The notes beneath the pieces are model-generated. The model was given only the letters and a program-made list of their open reading frames with translations. It made no database searches and was not told the origin of the DNA. This document shows positions 23,274 through 33,544 of a stretch of 64,000 nt of DNA, piece by piece. Each line of letters starts with the position of its first letter. Positions within the stretch are counted from its first letter, which is position 1. Made by a program: the position numbers and the translations under genes. Source of the stretch: Catalinimonas niigatensis (GTDB lineage Bacteria; Bacteroidota; Bacteroidia; Cytophagales; Cyclobacteriaceae); NCBI RefSeq assembly GCF_030506285.1, contig NZ_CP119422.1, forward strand, positions 806,001-870,000, given 5' to 3'.

Positions 23274-26200
23274 ATGAATAGACTCCATCTCCCTGTCCCT
23301 ATAGTTCGTACACTTGTTTGCTTTTGTTTACTCTTTTTCATAGTGCTACTTGCCCAGGGCCAGACAGCCGATGAGAGATGTGGTACCGTTCCTTATAATG
23401 ATAAAATTTACTCCCAATCAGGAGTAAGCCATCTTGATAAGAAAAACAATTTTGAGCGTTGGATAAACGCAAAGAAGGGAGATAATTTACAACGTTCCCT
23501 GAGAATGCTGGGCACTGAACAGGATGTGCTGGTACTACAGATTCCGGTCGTTGTCCATGTGATTCATCGGGGAGAAGCTGTTGGCGAGGGAACAAATATT
23601 CCTTTAGAGCAGATAGAAGATCAGATCAGAATTCTCAATGAGGATTTCAGACGCCAAAATGAAGACAGGGTGTTCACACTTCCTATTTTTGAGCTGGTAG
23701 CAGCCGATGTTATGATTGAATTTGTGCTGGCACAGCAATCACCTGATGGATTTGCCACCGATGGGGTAACGCGGACAGAAGGAACAGCGTCGAGCTATGG
23801 AATCAACAGTGGCAATGCCCTGAGTAATTTAAGCTACTGGCCTGCTGAAGACTATTTTAATATCTGGGTGGTTCCTTTGAGTGGTGACCTGCTAGGCTTT
23901 GCCCAGTTTCCAGTTTCAGACCTGGAAGGTTTGGAAGATTCACCTAACAATCGTGAAACCGATGGGATCGTTATTGACTATAGATACTTTGGCAGTGTAG
24001 GAAATGTAACCAACAACAGCTTTGGCCGGACTACTACCCATGAGGTAGGCCACTTTCTGGGCTTAAGGCACATCTGGGGGGACGGGGATTGTAGTGTCGA
24101 TGACTTTGTAGAAGACACTCCTAACCAAGAACGTCAAAATGAAGGTTGTCCCGTTGATCCTGAAAGTTGCGGCAGTCCGGATATGTACCAGAATTATATG
24201 GATTATACGGATGATGCCTGCATGAACCTCTTCACTCAGGATCAGAAAGACCGCATGTGGATAGTACTGTTAAACAGCCCGCGAAGAGCATCCCTACTCA
24301 CTTCTCCAGGCCTGGAAGTTCCGCTGGTGGCAGAAAATGATGCGGGTATAGAACGGATTATCTCTCCTCGTGAGAGTGAATGTTCAGCACAGATCACTCC
24401 TAGCCTGGAAATCGTCAATGCGGGTGAAAATGACCTAAGTTCTGTTACCGTCCAGCTTTTTCTCCAGGGAAACCTGATAGATGAAGTACAGCTAAACACT
24501 TCGCTAGCTACCGGTGAAAGTACCACGCTGGATTTTTCCGATCTGGAACTTGGACAAAACATCAATCTGTTTGACATCTCTTTCCAGATTTCTCAGGTCA
24601 ATGGAACAGCAGATGAAAATACACAGAATGATACGCGCAGTATTAGTTTTATTATCCCTCAAACCACCGACCTCCCTCTCAACGAGAATTTTGAGGATAG
24701 CAATGAAAACCCTATTCTCAATACCGGGATAATCAGAAATCCCGATGAACTCACGACCTGGGCGCTGGTAGAGGCACCTGGATTTGATGGTTCCAATAAT
24801 CAGGCGCTTTATTTGAACTACTATGATTATGAATCCGGACTGGGTGAAAGGGACTATCTGTATACACCAGTATTCGATCTGAGCGGACTAAGAGAAGCAC
24901 AACTAAGTTTTCGTTATGCTTATGCTCCCTATGCAGAAGACAATGAAGTAAGCGAAGATGGACTTATTGTGGGTATATCTACAGATTGTGGAGCTACAAT
25001 TGAAGAAGTACTATTTGAAGCATCAGGGACAACGCTAGCAACGATGCCTTCAACCAACAATGCATTCACTCCCCAAAGCAGAGCGGATTGGAGAAAACTG
25101 GAATTCTCGTTGGATGAATACATTGGTCAGCCCAACGTGCAGTTGGTATTTATTGGAATCAACGATTTCGGAAACAACCTCTACCTGGACGATATAAATA
25201 TCAATGTAGAAGAAGAAGTAGCGCTGGACATTGCGATTGAAGAAATTATTGCTCCTCCCCGGCTTTCCTGTGCTACCTTGATTGATCCGGTTGTTGAGGT
25301 ACGCAATCAGGGAACAGAAACTATCAATACTTTTGAAGTTACTTATCAGATAGATGCATTGCCCGCAACCAGCTTTGTGGACCGATCCTTTCCTCTGGAA
25401 CCGGGAGAAAGACGTCTGCTTACTTTTGAGGCTTTTGACTTAGCGCCTGGTTTGCATACACTTACGGTCACTCTATCAGAACCTAACCTTTTCACTGACC
25501 AGGAGCTGTCGGATAATACAAGAACATTTTCATTTTATATTGACAATCAGCAGGATATCATTCCTTTGGTACAGGAATTTGAGAGTAGCCCTAACTTACC
25601 AGATGTATTAGATGGTGAAACAACTAGCCAAGACAATGACTGGCTGGTGGTGAATCCGGATGGAGAAAGCCGTTGGCAGTTGACTGAAACCGAAGGATCA
25701 GGAATGACCAATAATGCTGCTTTTATTAATCTTTATGAATATCAAAATATTGGAGCCCAGGATCTTTTGATTAGCCCTACCATGGATTTTTCTGATACCC
25801 AAGAAGCAAGTTTATTTTTTAAGGTTTCCTATGCTTTGCTCAGTGAGTCATATGCCGATACACTACGCCTTAAAGTTTCTACCGATTGCGGGCAGACCTA
25901 TGAAACGGTATATGAAAGAGCCGGGGCTGACCTCGCTATTACTAACTCTACCGAAGCCTGGGTGCCCCGCCAAGAAGCTGACTGGAGACAGGAGTTTGTC
26001 AATCTTTCTGAATTTGCCGGTATGGAAGAGGTAAGAGTAGCTTTTGAAGTCATCAATGCTTATGGCAATAATCTTTACCTGGATGATATAGAGTTTTATA
26101 CTTCTGACACTGATGATCCTGTAGCCCGCAGACTGGAAGAGAATTCTTATCGGGTATTTCCCAATCCTTACCTTACCACAAGTAGCTTAGGAAACGACGG

Positions 26201-26411
26201 ACTGGTAAATATAGCTTTCAACCTCAGAGAGAGAGATGATTTAAGTATCCTCCTGCTGGACAGCCAGGGCAGATTATTAAGCGATCAGCTCTTTCCCTTT
26301 ACGCTGAACCAAACTTATCAGTTTGACTTAAGCACTTTGCCTAGCGGAATGTATATTGTTAAAGTCGTGGGTGGTAATCTTAACAGAACAACTAAGCTAC
26401 TTAAGCAGTAA
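23274..26411 (+). CDS. Secreted M43 metalloprotease, T9SS cargo
   Basis: From MNRLHLPVPIVRTLVCFC the protein has 1045 residues; an upstream TTG (23238) would spoil the signal peptide. The zinc site THEVGHFLGLRHIWGDGDC (about 254-272) is the pappalysin (M43) signature HExGHxLGLxH. After the catalytic domain come two repeats of an Ig-like CARDB module (IISPRESECSAQITP and IIAPPRLSCATLIDP) alternating with two jelly-roll modules ending NNLYLDDI. The last 85 residues are a T9SS sorting domain (YRVFPNPY through SGMYIVKVVGG). It is expected to be exported, attached to or released from the cell surface, and to degrade extracellular protein. Confidence 0.95.
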   Translation: MNRLHLPVPIVRTLVCFCLLFFIVLLAQGQTADERCGTVPYNDKIYSQSGVSHLDKKNNFERWINAKKGDNLQRSLRMLGTEQDVLVLQIPVVVHVIHRGEAVGEGTNIPLEQIEDQIRILNEDFRRQNEDRVFTLPIFELVAADVMIEFVLAQQSPDGFATDGVTRTEGTASSYGINSGNALSNLSYWPAEDYFNIWVVPLSGDLLGFAQFPVSDLEGLEDSPNNRETDGIVIDYRYFGSVGNVTNNSFGRTTTHEVGHFLGLRHIWGDGDCSVDDFVEDTPNQERQNEGCPVDPESCGSPDMYQNYMDYTDDACMNLFTQDQKDRMWIVLLNSPRRASLLTSPGLEVPLVAENDAGIERIISPRESECSAQITPSLEIVNAGENDLSSVTVQLFLQGNLIDEVQLNTSLATGESTTLDFSDLELGQNINLFDISFQISQVNGTADENTQNDTRSISFIIPQTTDLPLNENFEDSNENPILNTGIIRNPDELTTWALVEAPGFDGSNNQALYLNYYDYESGLGERDYLYTPVFDLSGLREAQLSFRYAYAPYAEDNEVSEDGLIVGISTDCGATIEEVLFEASGTTLATMPSTNNAFTPQSRADWRKLEFSLDEYIGQPNVQLVFIGINDFGNNLYLDDININVEEEVALDIAIEEIIAPPRLSCATLIDPVVEVRNQGTETINTFEVTYQIDALPATSFVDRSFPLEPGERRLLTFEAFDLAPGLHTLTVTLSEPNLFTDQELSDNTRTFSFYIDNQQDIIPLVQEFESSPNLPDVLDGETTSQDNDWLVVNPDGESRWQLTETEGSGMTNNAAFINLYEYQNIGAQDLLISPTMDFSDTQEASLFFKVSYALLSESYADTLRLKVSTDCGQTYETVYERAGADLAITNSTEAWVPRQEADWRQEFVNLSEFAGMEEVRVAFEVINAYGNNLYLDDIEFYTSDTDDPVARRLEENSYRVFPNPYLTTSSLGNDGLVNIAFNLRERDDLSILLLDSQGRLLSDQLFPFTLNQTYQFDLSTLPSGMYIVKVVGGNLNRTTKLLKQ

Positions 26412-26593
26412 TTTTTGAGCATTTTTACCTGCACTAAGCAGTAGTTTTTTTATTAGATTTCGCAAAAAATTTTTGCTATATTAATAATACTTCAAAACGA
26501 CTATTTTTTCATTTGTAAAAATTAACCATTTTTTAATTTTAGCGTTCTTTCATTTGGAAAAGGTAATTAAGATTAATAACTAACTTTTACGAT

Positions 26594-28201
26594 TTGTACC
26601 GTTTAGAAAGTAAAATCAATACTTCCTCTGAGGAATTCAAAAATCATCAGGCAGCTTATCGTGAATTGTTGACAGAATACCGGTCCATTCTCCGTTCCAC
26701 CAGCCAGGGAGGCAGCGAAAGTGCCAGAGCTAAACATAAAGAAAGAGGCAAATTACTCGCCAGAGAACGTATTAACCTTTTACTGGACCCCAATACCCCT
26801 TTTTTGGAACTCTCTCCCATGGCAGCCTATGGTCTCTACGACAATGAATTTCCTTCCGCTGGGGTGGTAGCAGGAATCGGTATCATTCAAGGACGAGAAG
26901 CCATTATCTCTGCCAATGATGCTACGGTAAAAGGGGGTACTTATATACAGGAATCCATCAAAAAACATATCAGAGCGCAGGAAATAGCCATGGAAAATCA
27001 CCTACCCTGTGTATATCTGGTAGATTCCGGCGGTGTCTTTTTACCAGATCAATCCAATGTATTTCCCGATCGTTTTGACTTTGGACGTTTCTTTTACAAT
27101 CAGGCGCGTCTGTCTTCTGCTGGTATTCCTCAGATTGCCGTGGTAATGGGTTCCAGTACTGCCGGGGGCGCTTACGTACCTGCCATGTGCGACGAAGTAA
27201 TTATTGTAAGGAATCAGGGGCATATCTTCCTGGGAGGTCCGCCCCTGGTCAAAGCAGCTACCGGTGAAGAAGTGAGTCCTGAAGAATTGGGAGGTGCCGA
27301 AGTACATACCAGCATGTCGGGCGTAGCCGATCACATGGCAGAAAACGATGCACATGCCATCCAGATCTGCCGGAATATATTTGAGACCTTACCCAAAGGA
27401 TATCAACAGATCATAGAAAGACAGCCTAGTGAAGATCCTTTTTATGATCCACAGGAGCTATATGGTATTGCGCCGCTCAACTTTAAAAAGCCGATAGATG
27501 CCCGTGAGATCATTATGCGCATGGTAGATGGCAGTCGTTTTCATGAATTTAAAGCAAAATATGGTACAACATTAGTAACCGGTTTTGCCCACGTGCATGG
27601 ATTTCCGGTAGGTATCATAGCCAGCAATGGCATACTATTTTCTGACAGTTCACTGAAAGCTGCACACTTTGTGGAGCTTTGTTGCCATCGTCAGATTCCA
27701 CTGGTATTCCTGCAAAATATTACCGGATTTATGGTTGGAAGAGAATACGAGAGAAATGGGATTGCCCGGGATGGAGCCAAGATGGTACATGCCGTTGCCA
27801 ATGCCAATGTGCCCAAGTTTACCATTGTTTTTGGCGGCTCTTTTGGTGCAGGAAACTACGCCATGGCTGGCCGAGCTTATGACCCGCGGCTTTTGTTGAT
27901 GTGGCCTAACGCACGCATCTCTGTTATGGGAGGCGAGCAGGCAGCCAATGTACTTGTGACGGTGAAAGAGGCACAATATCAGGCAAAAGGGAAAACTTTT
28001 CCTGCAGATGAATCCGCTCAGCTAAGAGCAGAGATCATGGAAAAGTATGAGCGTGAAGGATCGCCTTATTTCAGCTCGGCCCGCCTCTGGGACGATGGAA
28101 TTATAGATCCGCTGGATACCCGCAAAATACTGGCGATGGGCATTGCAGCATCGCTCAACAAAAAATACGAAGATACAAAATTTGGTGTTTTCAGAATGTA
28201 G
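26594..28201 (+). CDS. mccB: Methylcrotonyl-CoA carboxylase, beta subunit
   Basis: This 535-residue carboxyltransferase subunit transfers CO2 from carboxybiotin to the acyl-CoA. Family signatures include [18 protein letters not shown] near the N-terminus, [15 protein letters not shown], and [20 protein letters not shown] in the second half. The N-terminus [15 protein letters not shown] is typical of the methylcrotonyl-CoA branch. The only usable start is TTG at 26594; an in-frame stop lies 28 bases upstream. It is first of four genes (hydratase, alpha subunit, acyl-CoA dehydrogenase) that together break down leucine. Confidence 0.94.
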   Translation: MYRLESKINTSSEEFKNHQAAYRELLTEYRSILRSTSQGGSESARAKHKERGKLLARERINLLLDPNTPFLELSPMAAYGLYDNEFPSAGVVAGIGIIQGREAIISANDATVKGGTYIQESIKKHIRAQEIAMENHLPCVYLVDSGGVFLPDQSNVFPDRFDFGRFFYNQARLSSAGIPQIAVVMGSSTAGGAYVPAMCDEVIIVRNQGHIFLGGPPLVKAATGEEVSPEELGGAEVHTSMSGVADHMAENDAHAIQICRNIFETLPKGYQQIIERQPSEDPFYDPQELYGIAPLNFKKPIDAREIIMRMVDGSRFHEFKAKYGTTLVTGFAHVHGFPVGIIASNGILFSDSSLKAAHFVELCCHRQIPLVFLQNITGFMVGREYERNGIARDGAKMVHAVANANVPKFTIVFGGSFGAGNYAMAGRAYDPRLLLMWPNARISVMGGEQAANVLVTVKEAQYQAKGKTFPADESAQLRAEIMEKYEREGSPYFSSARLWDDGIIDPLDTRKILAMGIAASLNKKYEDTKFGVFRM

Positions 28202-28220
28202 ATCCAATCAAACCAAAGAT

Positions 28221-29033
28221 ATGACCCACTATGATACGATAGAATTTGAAGTTAACAATGGAATTGGCACCCTCTGGCTCAACCGCCCTGAGGTAAGAAA
28301 TGCCTTTAACAATCATATGATTAGAGATATCATCGATTGCTTGGAATCCATTGAACATGATCCCGAGATACTGGCGCTGGTCATACGGGGAAGAGGCAAG
28401 GCATTTTGTGCCGGAGCGGATATCCACTGGATGAAAAGTTTTTCAAAACGTACGTATGAAGAAGATTATCAGGAAAATATGCATCTCGCACGTTGCTTTT
28501 ATATGCTCTATACGTTTAGCAAACCAACTATCGCCATTGCTCATGGTGCGTCCTTTGGAGGAGGCAACGGTTTGCTGGCAGCCTGTGACATTGCCTACTG
28601 CGCCGAAAATACAATCTTCGCATTCAGTGAGGTAAAAATCGGTATTATTCCGGCTACCATCTCCCCTTACGTGATCAAACGTACCGGAGAATTTAATGCC
28701 CGTGAACTCATGCTTAGCGGTAAGCGATTTGGTTGCCAGGAAGCTTATGCCAAAGGTTTGATCAGCCACATTTATCCTGAGCAAGCCTTGGAAGAAGCTC
28801 TGGAGCAACTTTTCAATGAGTTGAGAACCAATTCGCCCCAGGCAATGGCCAGTACCAAAGAGCTTATCTTTACGATTTGCAAGAGCAGTAATTTCAATGA
28901 AACCATAGACTATACTGCCAGGATGATTGCCGATGCCCGTGCATCCGAACAGGGTCAGGAAGGTATGTCCGCATTTTTAGAAAAACGAAAGCCCGCCTGG
29001 GTAAAGAAAAGAGAGAACGTCATTATCAAGTAA
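28221..29033 (+). CDS. Methylglutaconyl-CoA hydratase (crotonase family)
   Basis: This 270-residue crotonase begins MTHYDTIEFEVNNGIGTLWL. The longer frame from 28143 would overlap the previous gene. Oxyanion-hole loops are GKAFCAGADIHW and HGASFGGGNGLLAACDI. The second catalytic Glu is kept (FAFSEVKIGIIPA); the first is replaced, as is common in this LiuC-like group. In leucine breakdown it hydrates 3-methylglutaconyl-CoA to HMG-CoA. It sits between the beta and alpha carboxylase genes: 19 bases after mccB, and its stop overlaps the next start (TAATG). Confidence 0.92.
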   Translation: MTHYDTIEFEVNNGIGTLWLNRPEVRNAFNNHMIRDIIDCLESIEHDPEILALVIRGRGKAFCAGADIHWMKSFSKRTYEEDYQENMHLARCFYMLYTFSKPTIAIAHGASFGGGNGLLAACDIAYCAENTIFAFSEVKIGIIPATISPYVIKRTGEFNARELMLSGKRFGCQEAYAKGLISHIYPEQALEEALEQLFNELRTNSPQAMASTKELIFTICKSSNFNETIDYTARMIADARASEQGQEGMSAFLEKRKPAWVKKRENVIIK

Positions 29034-31018
29034 TGTTCAGAAAAATACTTATCGCCAATCGTGGAGAAATCGCCGTAAGAATTTGTCGCTCGGCACATGC
29101 TTTGGGTATCGCTTCCCTGGCAGTCTATGCCGAAGATGATCAATCTTCCCTGCATGTCAGCATGGCTACAGAGGCCATTTCCTTAGGAGAAGGCAAACTC
29201 AGTGATACTTATTTGCATATTGAGAAAATCATTGGAATTGCTCAGCAATATGGTTGTGAGGCCATTCATCCCGGCTATGGGTTTCTTTCTGAAAACCCAG
29301 CCTTTGTGGAAGCTTGTGAAAAGGCAGGCATTGTTTTTATAGGCCCTTCTTCACAAGCTATCAAGCTGATGGGCAATAAGATCGCCGCCCGTAAGTTTGC
29401 CAAAGAAGCCGGAGTTCCTATCACCGAAGGTTTTAGCGGTAGTAAGGAGGAAATACTGGAGAAAGCTTCAGACTTACTTTTTCCTCTACTAATCAAAGCC
29501 GCCGCTGGTGGTGGCGGGAAAGGCATGCGCATTGTACAGAAAGCCTCAGAATTAGAACAAGCCATCACCTCTACCAGTCGTGAAGCATTGTCTTATTTTG
29601 GCGATGATGCCGTCTATGTAGAACAGTTTCTGGATGAACCTCGCCACATTGAAGTACAGATTTTAGGAGATCAGCAGGGCAATGTCGTACACCTTTATGA
29701 ACGAGAATGTTCTCTGCAAAGGCGTTACCAGAAGATCATCGAAGAGGCCCCCTCTCCTACGTTGGATGCTAAAACCCGGGAAGAAATAGGGCAGGCAGCA
29801 GTGAAGCTTGCCAAAGCTATCCCTTACAGCAATGCCGGAACCATAGAATTTTTGCTGGATCAAAAGCAGCAGTTCTACTTCCTGGAAATGAATACCCGCA
29901 TACAGGTAGAACATCCTATTACTGAACTGACTACCGGAATGGATCTGGTGGCCGAACAAATCAAAATAGCTTCAGGTCAACCCTTATCCTTTGCCCAGGA
30001 AGACATCAAACAGAGAGGACACGCCATTGAGTGCAGAATTTATGCTGAAAGTCCGGAGAATAACTTTTTACCTTCTCCAGGAGGCATCAGCTACTACTCG
30101 CCTCCCAAAGCAGCTAACTACCGCCTGGATACCTTTGTGGATGGTCCTACTGTGATCCAAAGCAGCTATGATCCCATGATTGCAAAACTCATTGTGTACG
30201 GTAAAGATCGGGAGCAGGCAAGAGCAGACAGTATGGAAGCTTTGAAAAACTTTGCCATACATGGCATTGACACCAATATTCACTACTTACTACATCTTTT
30301 GAAGTCTGAAGATTTTCATCAAAATCAGATTTCTACCAAATATTGCGATCAGGAGACACCCAGGCTTTTGAATGAAATGCAGAACGAAAAAGAAAACTTC
30401 CCTCATCTGCCCATCATTGCTGCCGGATTAGGTTTTGAACTTCAGGCACAGGATGAGAAAGACCAACACTCAAACAGCATTTGGCAGGAGATCGGATACT
30501 GGCGTCTTTTACCAGCCCTACAGTTAACCATAGATGAAAAAGAAAGTAAGGTAGAACTCTGGAAAGTTCGCAAAGGTGAGTACGAAATTTTGCAGAATGA
30601 TCAGCCTAATACATTTCACATACTGTATAAAAAAGAAGGAAAAATCGTTTATGAAGTCAACGGGAAACGCTACTCAGCCTATGTTTCTCTCAACGAAAAT
30701 CAAAGCTATCAGATCTCGCTGGAAGGTATGCTTTTTCATATGAAGCGTGAAGATAGATTAGGCAGTAGCGAGTTCGTCATAAAAGAAGGGGCACAAGAGG
30801 GTTCGGCAGACCAGCTTTCTTCTCCCATGCCCGGAAAAGTAATTCAGTTGAATGTAAAGGCAGGAGATGAAGTGAAAAAAGGAGATGTCTTACTTATTGT
30901 TGAAGCCATGAAAATGGAAAATAATATCATTGCTCCCAAAGATGCCCAGGTGCAGGAAGTGTATGTCAGTCAGGATGCTATGGTAGACCGAAATATGCCT
31001 CTGGTCAAACTTTCATAG
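29033..31018 (+). CDS. mccA: Acyl-CoA carboxylase alpha subunit (biotin carboxylase + carrier)
   Basis: This 661-residue fused subunit has a biotin carboxylase domain (1 to about 450) with the glycine-rich ATP loop KAAAGGGGKGMRIV, ERECSLQRRYQKIIEEAP and EMNTRIQVEHPITE. A linker domain and a C-terminal biotinyl domain follow. The biotinylated residue is Lys627 in VEAMKMENN. It uses ATP and bicarbonate to charge biotin for the beta subunit encoded by the first gene of the operon. The start overlaps the preceding stop by one base, so translation is probably coupled. Methylcrotonyl-CoA specificity is inferred from the operon. Confidence 0.95.
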   Translation: MFRKILIANRGEIAVRICRSAHALGIASLAVYAEDDQSSLHVSMATEAISLGEGKLSDTYLHIEKIIGIAQQYGCEAIHPGYGFLSENPAFVEACEKAGIVFIGPSSQAIKLMGNKIAARKFAKEAGVPITEGFSGSKEEILEKASDLLFPLLIKAAAGGGGKGMRIVQKASELEQAITSTSREALSYFGDDAVYVEQFLDEPRHIEVQILGDQQGNVVHLYERECSLQRRYQKIIEEAPSPTLDAKTREEIGQAAVKLAKAIPYSNAGTIEFLLDQKQQFYFLEMNTRIQVEHPITELTTGMDLVAEQIKIASGQPLSFAQEDIKQRGHAIECRIYAESPENNFLPSPGGISYYSPPKAANYRLDTFVDGPTVIQSSYDPMIAKLIVYGKDREQARADSMEALKNFAIHGIDTNIHYLLHLLKSEDFHQNQISTKYCDQETPRLLNEMQNEKENFPHLPIIAAGLGFELQAQDEKDQHSNSIWQEIGYWRLLPALQLTIDEKESKVELWKVRKGEYEILQNDQPNTFHILYKKEGKIVYEVNGKRYSAYVSLNENQSYQISLEGMLFHMKREDRLGSSEFVIKEGAQEGSADQLSSPMPGKVIQLNVKAGDEVKKGDVLLIVEAMKMENNIIAPKDAQVQEVYVSQDAMVDRNMPLVKLS

Positions 31019-31061
31019 CTCCTCAGAGATTATTTAAGAGTAAAGCAAACAACAAAAACCC

Positions 31062-32204
31062 ATGTATACTATAACAGAGCAACATGAATTGGTGCGAAAT
31101 TCCGTGAGGGATTTTGCTGAGACGGTGATTAAGCCCGTTGCCCGTGAATTAGATAAGCAGGAAAAGTTTTCGCTGGAGATTACCCGTCAGATGGGCGATA
31201 TGGGACTATGCGGAATGACGATTTCACAGGAGTTTGGCGGACAAGGGATGGATTATTTGTCCTACATCATTGCTGTAGAAGAACTCGCCCGTATTGATGG
31301 ATCGCAAGCAGCTACCATCGCTTCGCATAACTCACTGGGTACAGGCCCCTTGTACAATTTTGGCACCCAGCAGCAGAAAGAGAAATATCTCCCTGATTTG
31401 TGTAGTGGGAAGTCACTTTGGGCTTTTGGACTAACCGAACCTGAGGCAGGGTCTGATTCCCGGGGAAGTAAAACTTCTGCTAACCTTCAGGATGGAAAAT
31501 GGGCCATCAACGGTTCCAAAATCTTTATCACTAACGGTGCCACTGATATCACGGCCGGAGCGACAGTTCAGGTGGTCTCGGACAAAAAAGGAGATAAAAA
31601 AGAGTTTTCTACCATCATCGTAGAAAGTGGAACACCGGGATTTGAGGCCAGTGAAATGCATGGCAAACTATGCTGGAGAGCCTCCAATACTTCCCAGCTC
31701 TTTTTTGACAATTGTGTGGTGCCCGAAGAGAATTTGCTGGGCAAGAGAGGGGAAGGTTCTAAAATTATGCTCAAAACGCTGGACAGCGGACGCCTGTCTA
31801 TAGCAGCAATGGGTTTAGGACTTGCACAGGGTGCGTATGAAATGGCTTTAGCCTATGCAAAAGAACGTAAACAGTTTGGACAGCCCATCAGTAAGTTTCA
31901 GGCAATCGCCTTTAAACTGGCGGATATGGCTACCAAGATAGAACTTGCCAGAAACCTATTGTATAAAGCCTGCTGGCTCAAAGACAATGACAAACCCTTT
32001 GGTAAAGAAGCCGCTATGGCTAAGTTGTACTGTTCGGAGATCGCCAAAGAAGTGTCTGATGAAGCAGTTCAGATTCATGGAGGCTATGGACTGATGGACG
32101 AATACGATATTGAGCGTTTTTACCGTGACCAGCGTATCCTCCAGATTGGAGAAGGCACCTCAGAAATCCAGCGCATGGTCATCTCCAGGCATATTGGGTG
32201 TTAA
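31062..32204 (+). CDS. Acyl-CoA dehydrogenase
   Basis: This 380-residue FAD enzyme is in the leucine-degradation operon, 43 bases after the carboxylase. Signatures include FGLTEPEAGSDSRGSKT, ERKQFGQPISKFQA and IHGGYGLMDEYDIERFYRD. The catalytic base is Glu364 in GEGTSEIQR, the position used by short- and medium-chain enzymes. Classical isovaleryl-CoA dehydrogenase instead places its Glu in an LDLER motif; here that site reads LDSGR. The context predicts oxidation of isovaleryl-CoA, but the active site argues for a short/branched-chain type. Function in the pathway is therefore probable, not proven. Confidence 0.93.
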   Translation: MYTITEQHELVRNSVRDFAETVIKPVARELDKQEKFSLEITRQMGDMGLCGMTISQEFGGQGMDYLSYIIAVEELARIDGSQAATIASHNSLGTGPLYNFGTQQQKEKYLPDLCSGKSLWAFGLTEPEAGSDSRGSKTSANLQDGKWAINGSKIFITNGATDITAGATVQVVSDKKGDKKEFSTIIVESGTPGFEASEMHGKLCWRASNTSQLFFDNCVVPEENLLGKRGEGSKIMLKTLDSGRLSIAAMGLGLAQGAYEMALAYAKERKQFGQPISKFQAIAFKLADMATKIELARNLLYKACWLKDNDKPFGKEAAMAKLYCSEIAKEVSDEAVQIHGGYGLMDEYDIERFYRDQRILQIGEGTSEIQRMVISRHIGC

Positions 32205-32211
32205 CTATCCC

Positions 32212-32270
32212 CAGCCTCTCCTCAGCCTTCTCTGCGACAATTATTGCGGGTAACTCTGAGGGAGAGGCAG
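32212..32270. terminator. Hairpin between convergent genes
   Basis: GCCTCTCCTCAG (32214-32225) pairs with CTGAGGGAGAGGC (32256-32268) with one bulge, around a 30-base loop. It lies directly after the dehydrogenase stop and before the end of the minus-strand outer-membrane gene. A T-run is missing, so factor-independent termination is only possible. Confidence 0.4.
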
Positions 32271-32307
32271 TTTAATGAAAAATTGGCATCGGCTAAACCC
32301 TAAGATA

Positions 32308-33462
32308 TTAAAACACAAAACCTAAAGTAATACTGTGGCTGACATATTGGGTTTTAACACGCCAGTAGGTACCACTGGTCTTAGAGCCTTCGTATACGTA
32401 TTCCACATTCAGTTTATGTCCACCTTCAAGAATATAGTTCAACCCTCCCCCGGCACGGTATCCAAAATATTGTTTTCCTGTGTCAATTTCGCGCCGTCCA
32501 ATAGGACTAATTAAGTATGACTTATCGGCGATCGTATAACTCATTGCCCCTCCGCCAAGTACGAAAGAACGAAGTCGCTGGGTAGGGAGTGTATAGTATA
32601 ATGATAAAGGCAGGTGCAAGGTAGTCAGGGAAGAATGAACTTCCCTTTCGCCCAGCCCTTCAGGAACGCCCTGATAGCTAGCACCCTTCTGAGCAATCAA
32701 TATCTCTGGGCGCAACGAGAATTTATTTTTATAGGATAGATCAAATATAGCTCCACCTATATACCCTACACGTCTGACGAAATCATAATCCCTGACCGAC
32801 TTTCCTTCCTGAAAGAAACTGATATTACTTACATAAGTACCCAATTTAACGCCTACCTGAAGTTTAACCTTGGTAGGTTTTGTGGTAAGTTGAACTCTCT
32901 GGTCGGAATCAATGCAATAATTATAGGCTGTTATCACTTTAATTAAGCCTGATGTGTGTAAGCGGGTATCCTTGATGACGGCTTTTAAGTTTGAACAATC
33001 GCCGGTCAAATATAGTAGCGTATTGATGTAACGTTTTTCAACAAGCATCTTTCTGCTCTCCCGCATCGTACTAATTTGTTCTAACTTGTACAGTGTACCT
33101 TCCGGTTTTTCGGCATAAAAGAAATCGGTATCACGGTATAAACTCAGCTGTCCTTCAATTAAACAAAGTACAAACGTAGACTTGGAAGCCTGTTCCTGCC
33201 CGGGCAATTCTTTGGTTTTATAGTAATATTCTCCCGTATAGCGAAATGATTTCAGTTCGCGTGGGCTATAAGCTTTAAAAGTATCATTGGTGTGGGACTT
33301 AAACAGAATCTGCTCACGCTTGTCTTTTAAATCTTTGATCAAACCATACAGTGTATCACCAGCATGAGTGACAACCCAGCCTTCTTGCGTGTTAAATCCC
33401 TGGGCACAGGCACCGTAGCTTATCCATCCTAGCAATACACAAACAATTAATCGCTTATACAT
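32308..33462 (-). CDS. Outer-membrane beta-barrel protein
   Basis: From MYKRLIVCVLLGWISYG the protein has 384 residues. The signal peptide ends near GACAQ. The frame extends to 33552, but that part would overlap the upstream gene's end. A DTLYGLIKDLKDKRE strand domain comes first. A barrel then ends in SHSITLGFVF, a typical last strand. The layout matches the gene at 18076, so both belong to one Bacteroidota family. It lies 80 bases downstream of paralog member 3 on the same strand and may be co-transcribed with it. Confidence 0.86.
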   Translation of the reverse strand: MYKRLIVCVLLGWISYGACAQGFNTQEGWVVTHAGDTLYGLIKDLKDKREQILFKSHTNDTFKAYSPRELKSFRYTGEYYYKTKELPGQEQASKSTFVLCLIEGQLSLYRDTDFFYAEKPEGTLYKLEQISTMRESRKMLVEKRYINTLLYLTGDCSNLKAVIKDTRLHTSGLIKVITAYNYCIDSDQRVQLTTKPTKVKLQVGVKLGTYVSNISFFQEGKSVRDYDFVRRVGYIGGAIFDLSYKNKFSLRPEILIAQKGASYQGVPEGLGEREVHSSLTTLHLPLSLYYTLPTQRLRSFVLGGGAMSYTIADKSYLISPIGRREIDTGKQYFGYRAGGGLNYILEGGHKLNVEYVYEGSKTSGTYWRVKTQYVSHSITLGFVF

Positions 33463-33544
33463 ACAGTGGCTGTTGCTCATTGAATGCTTGCTTGGTTTTA
33501 GCAATGTATAGAAAACGAACATAAATATATGCTTACATTCCTGT

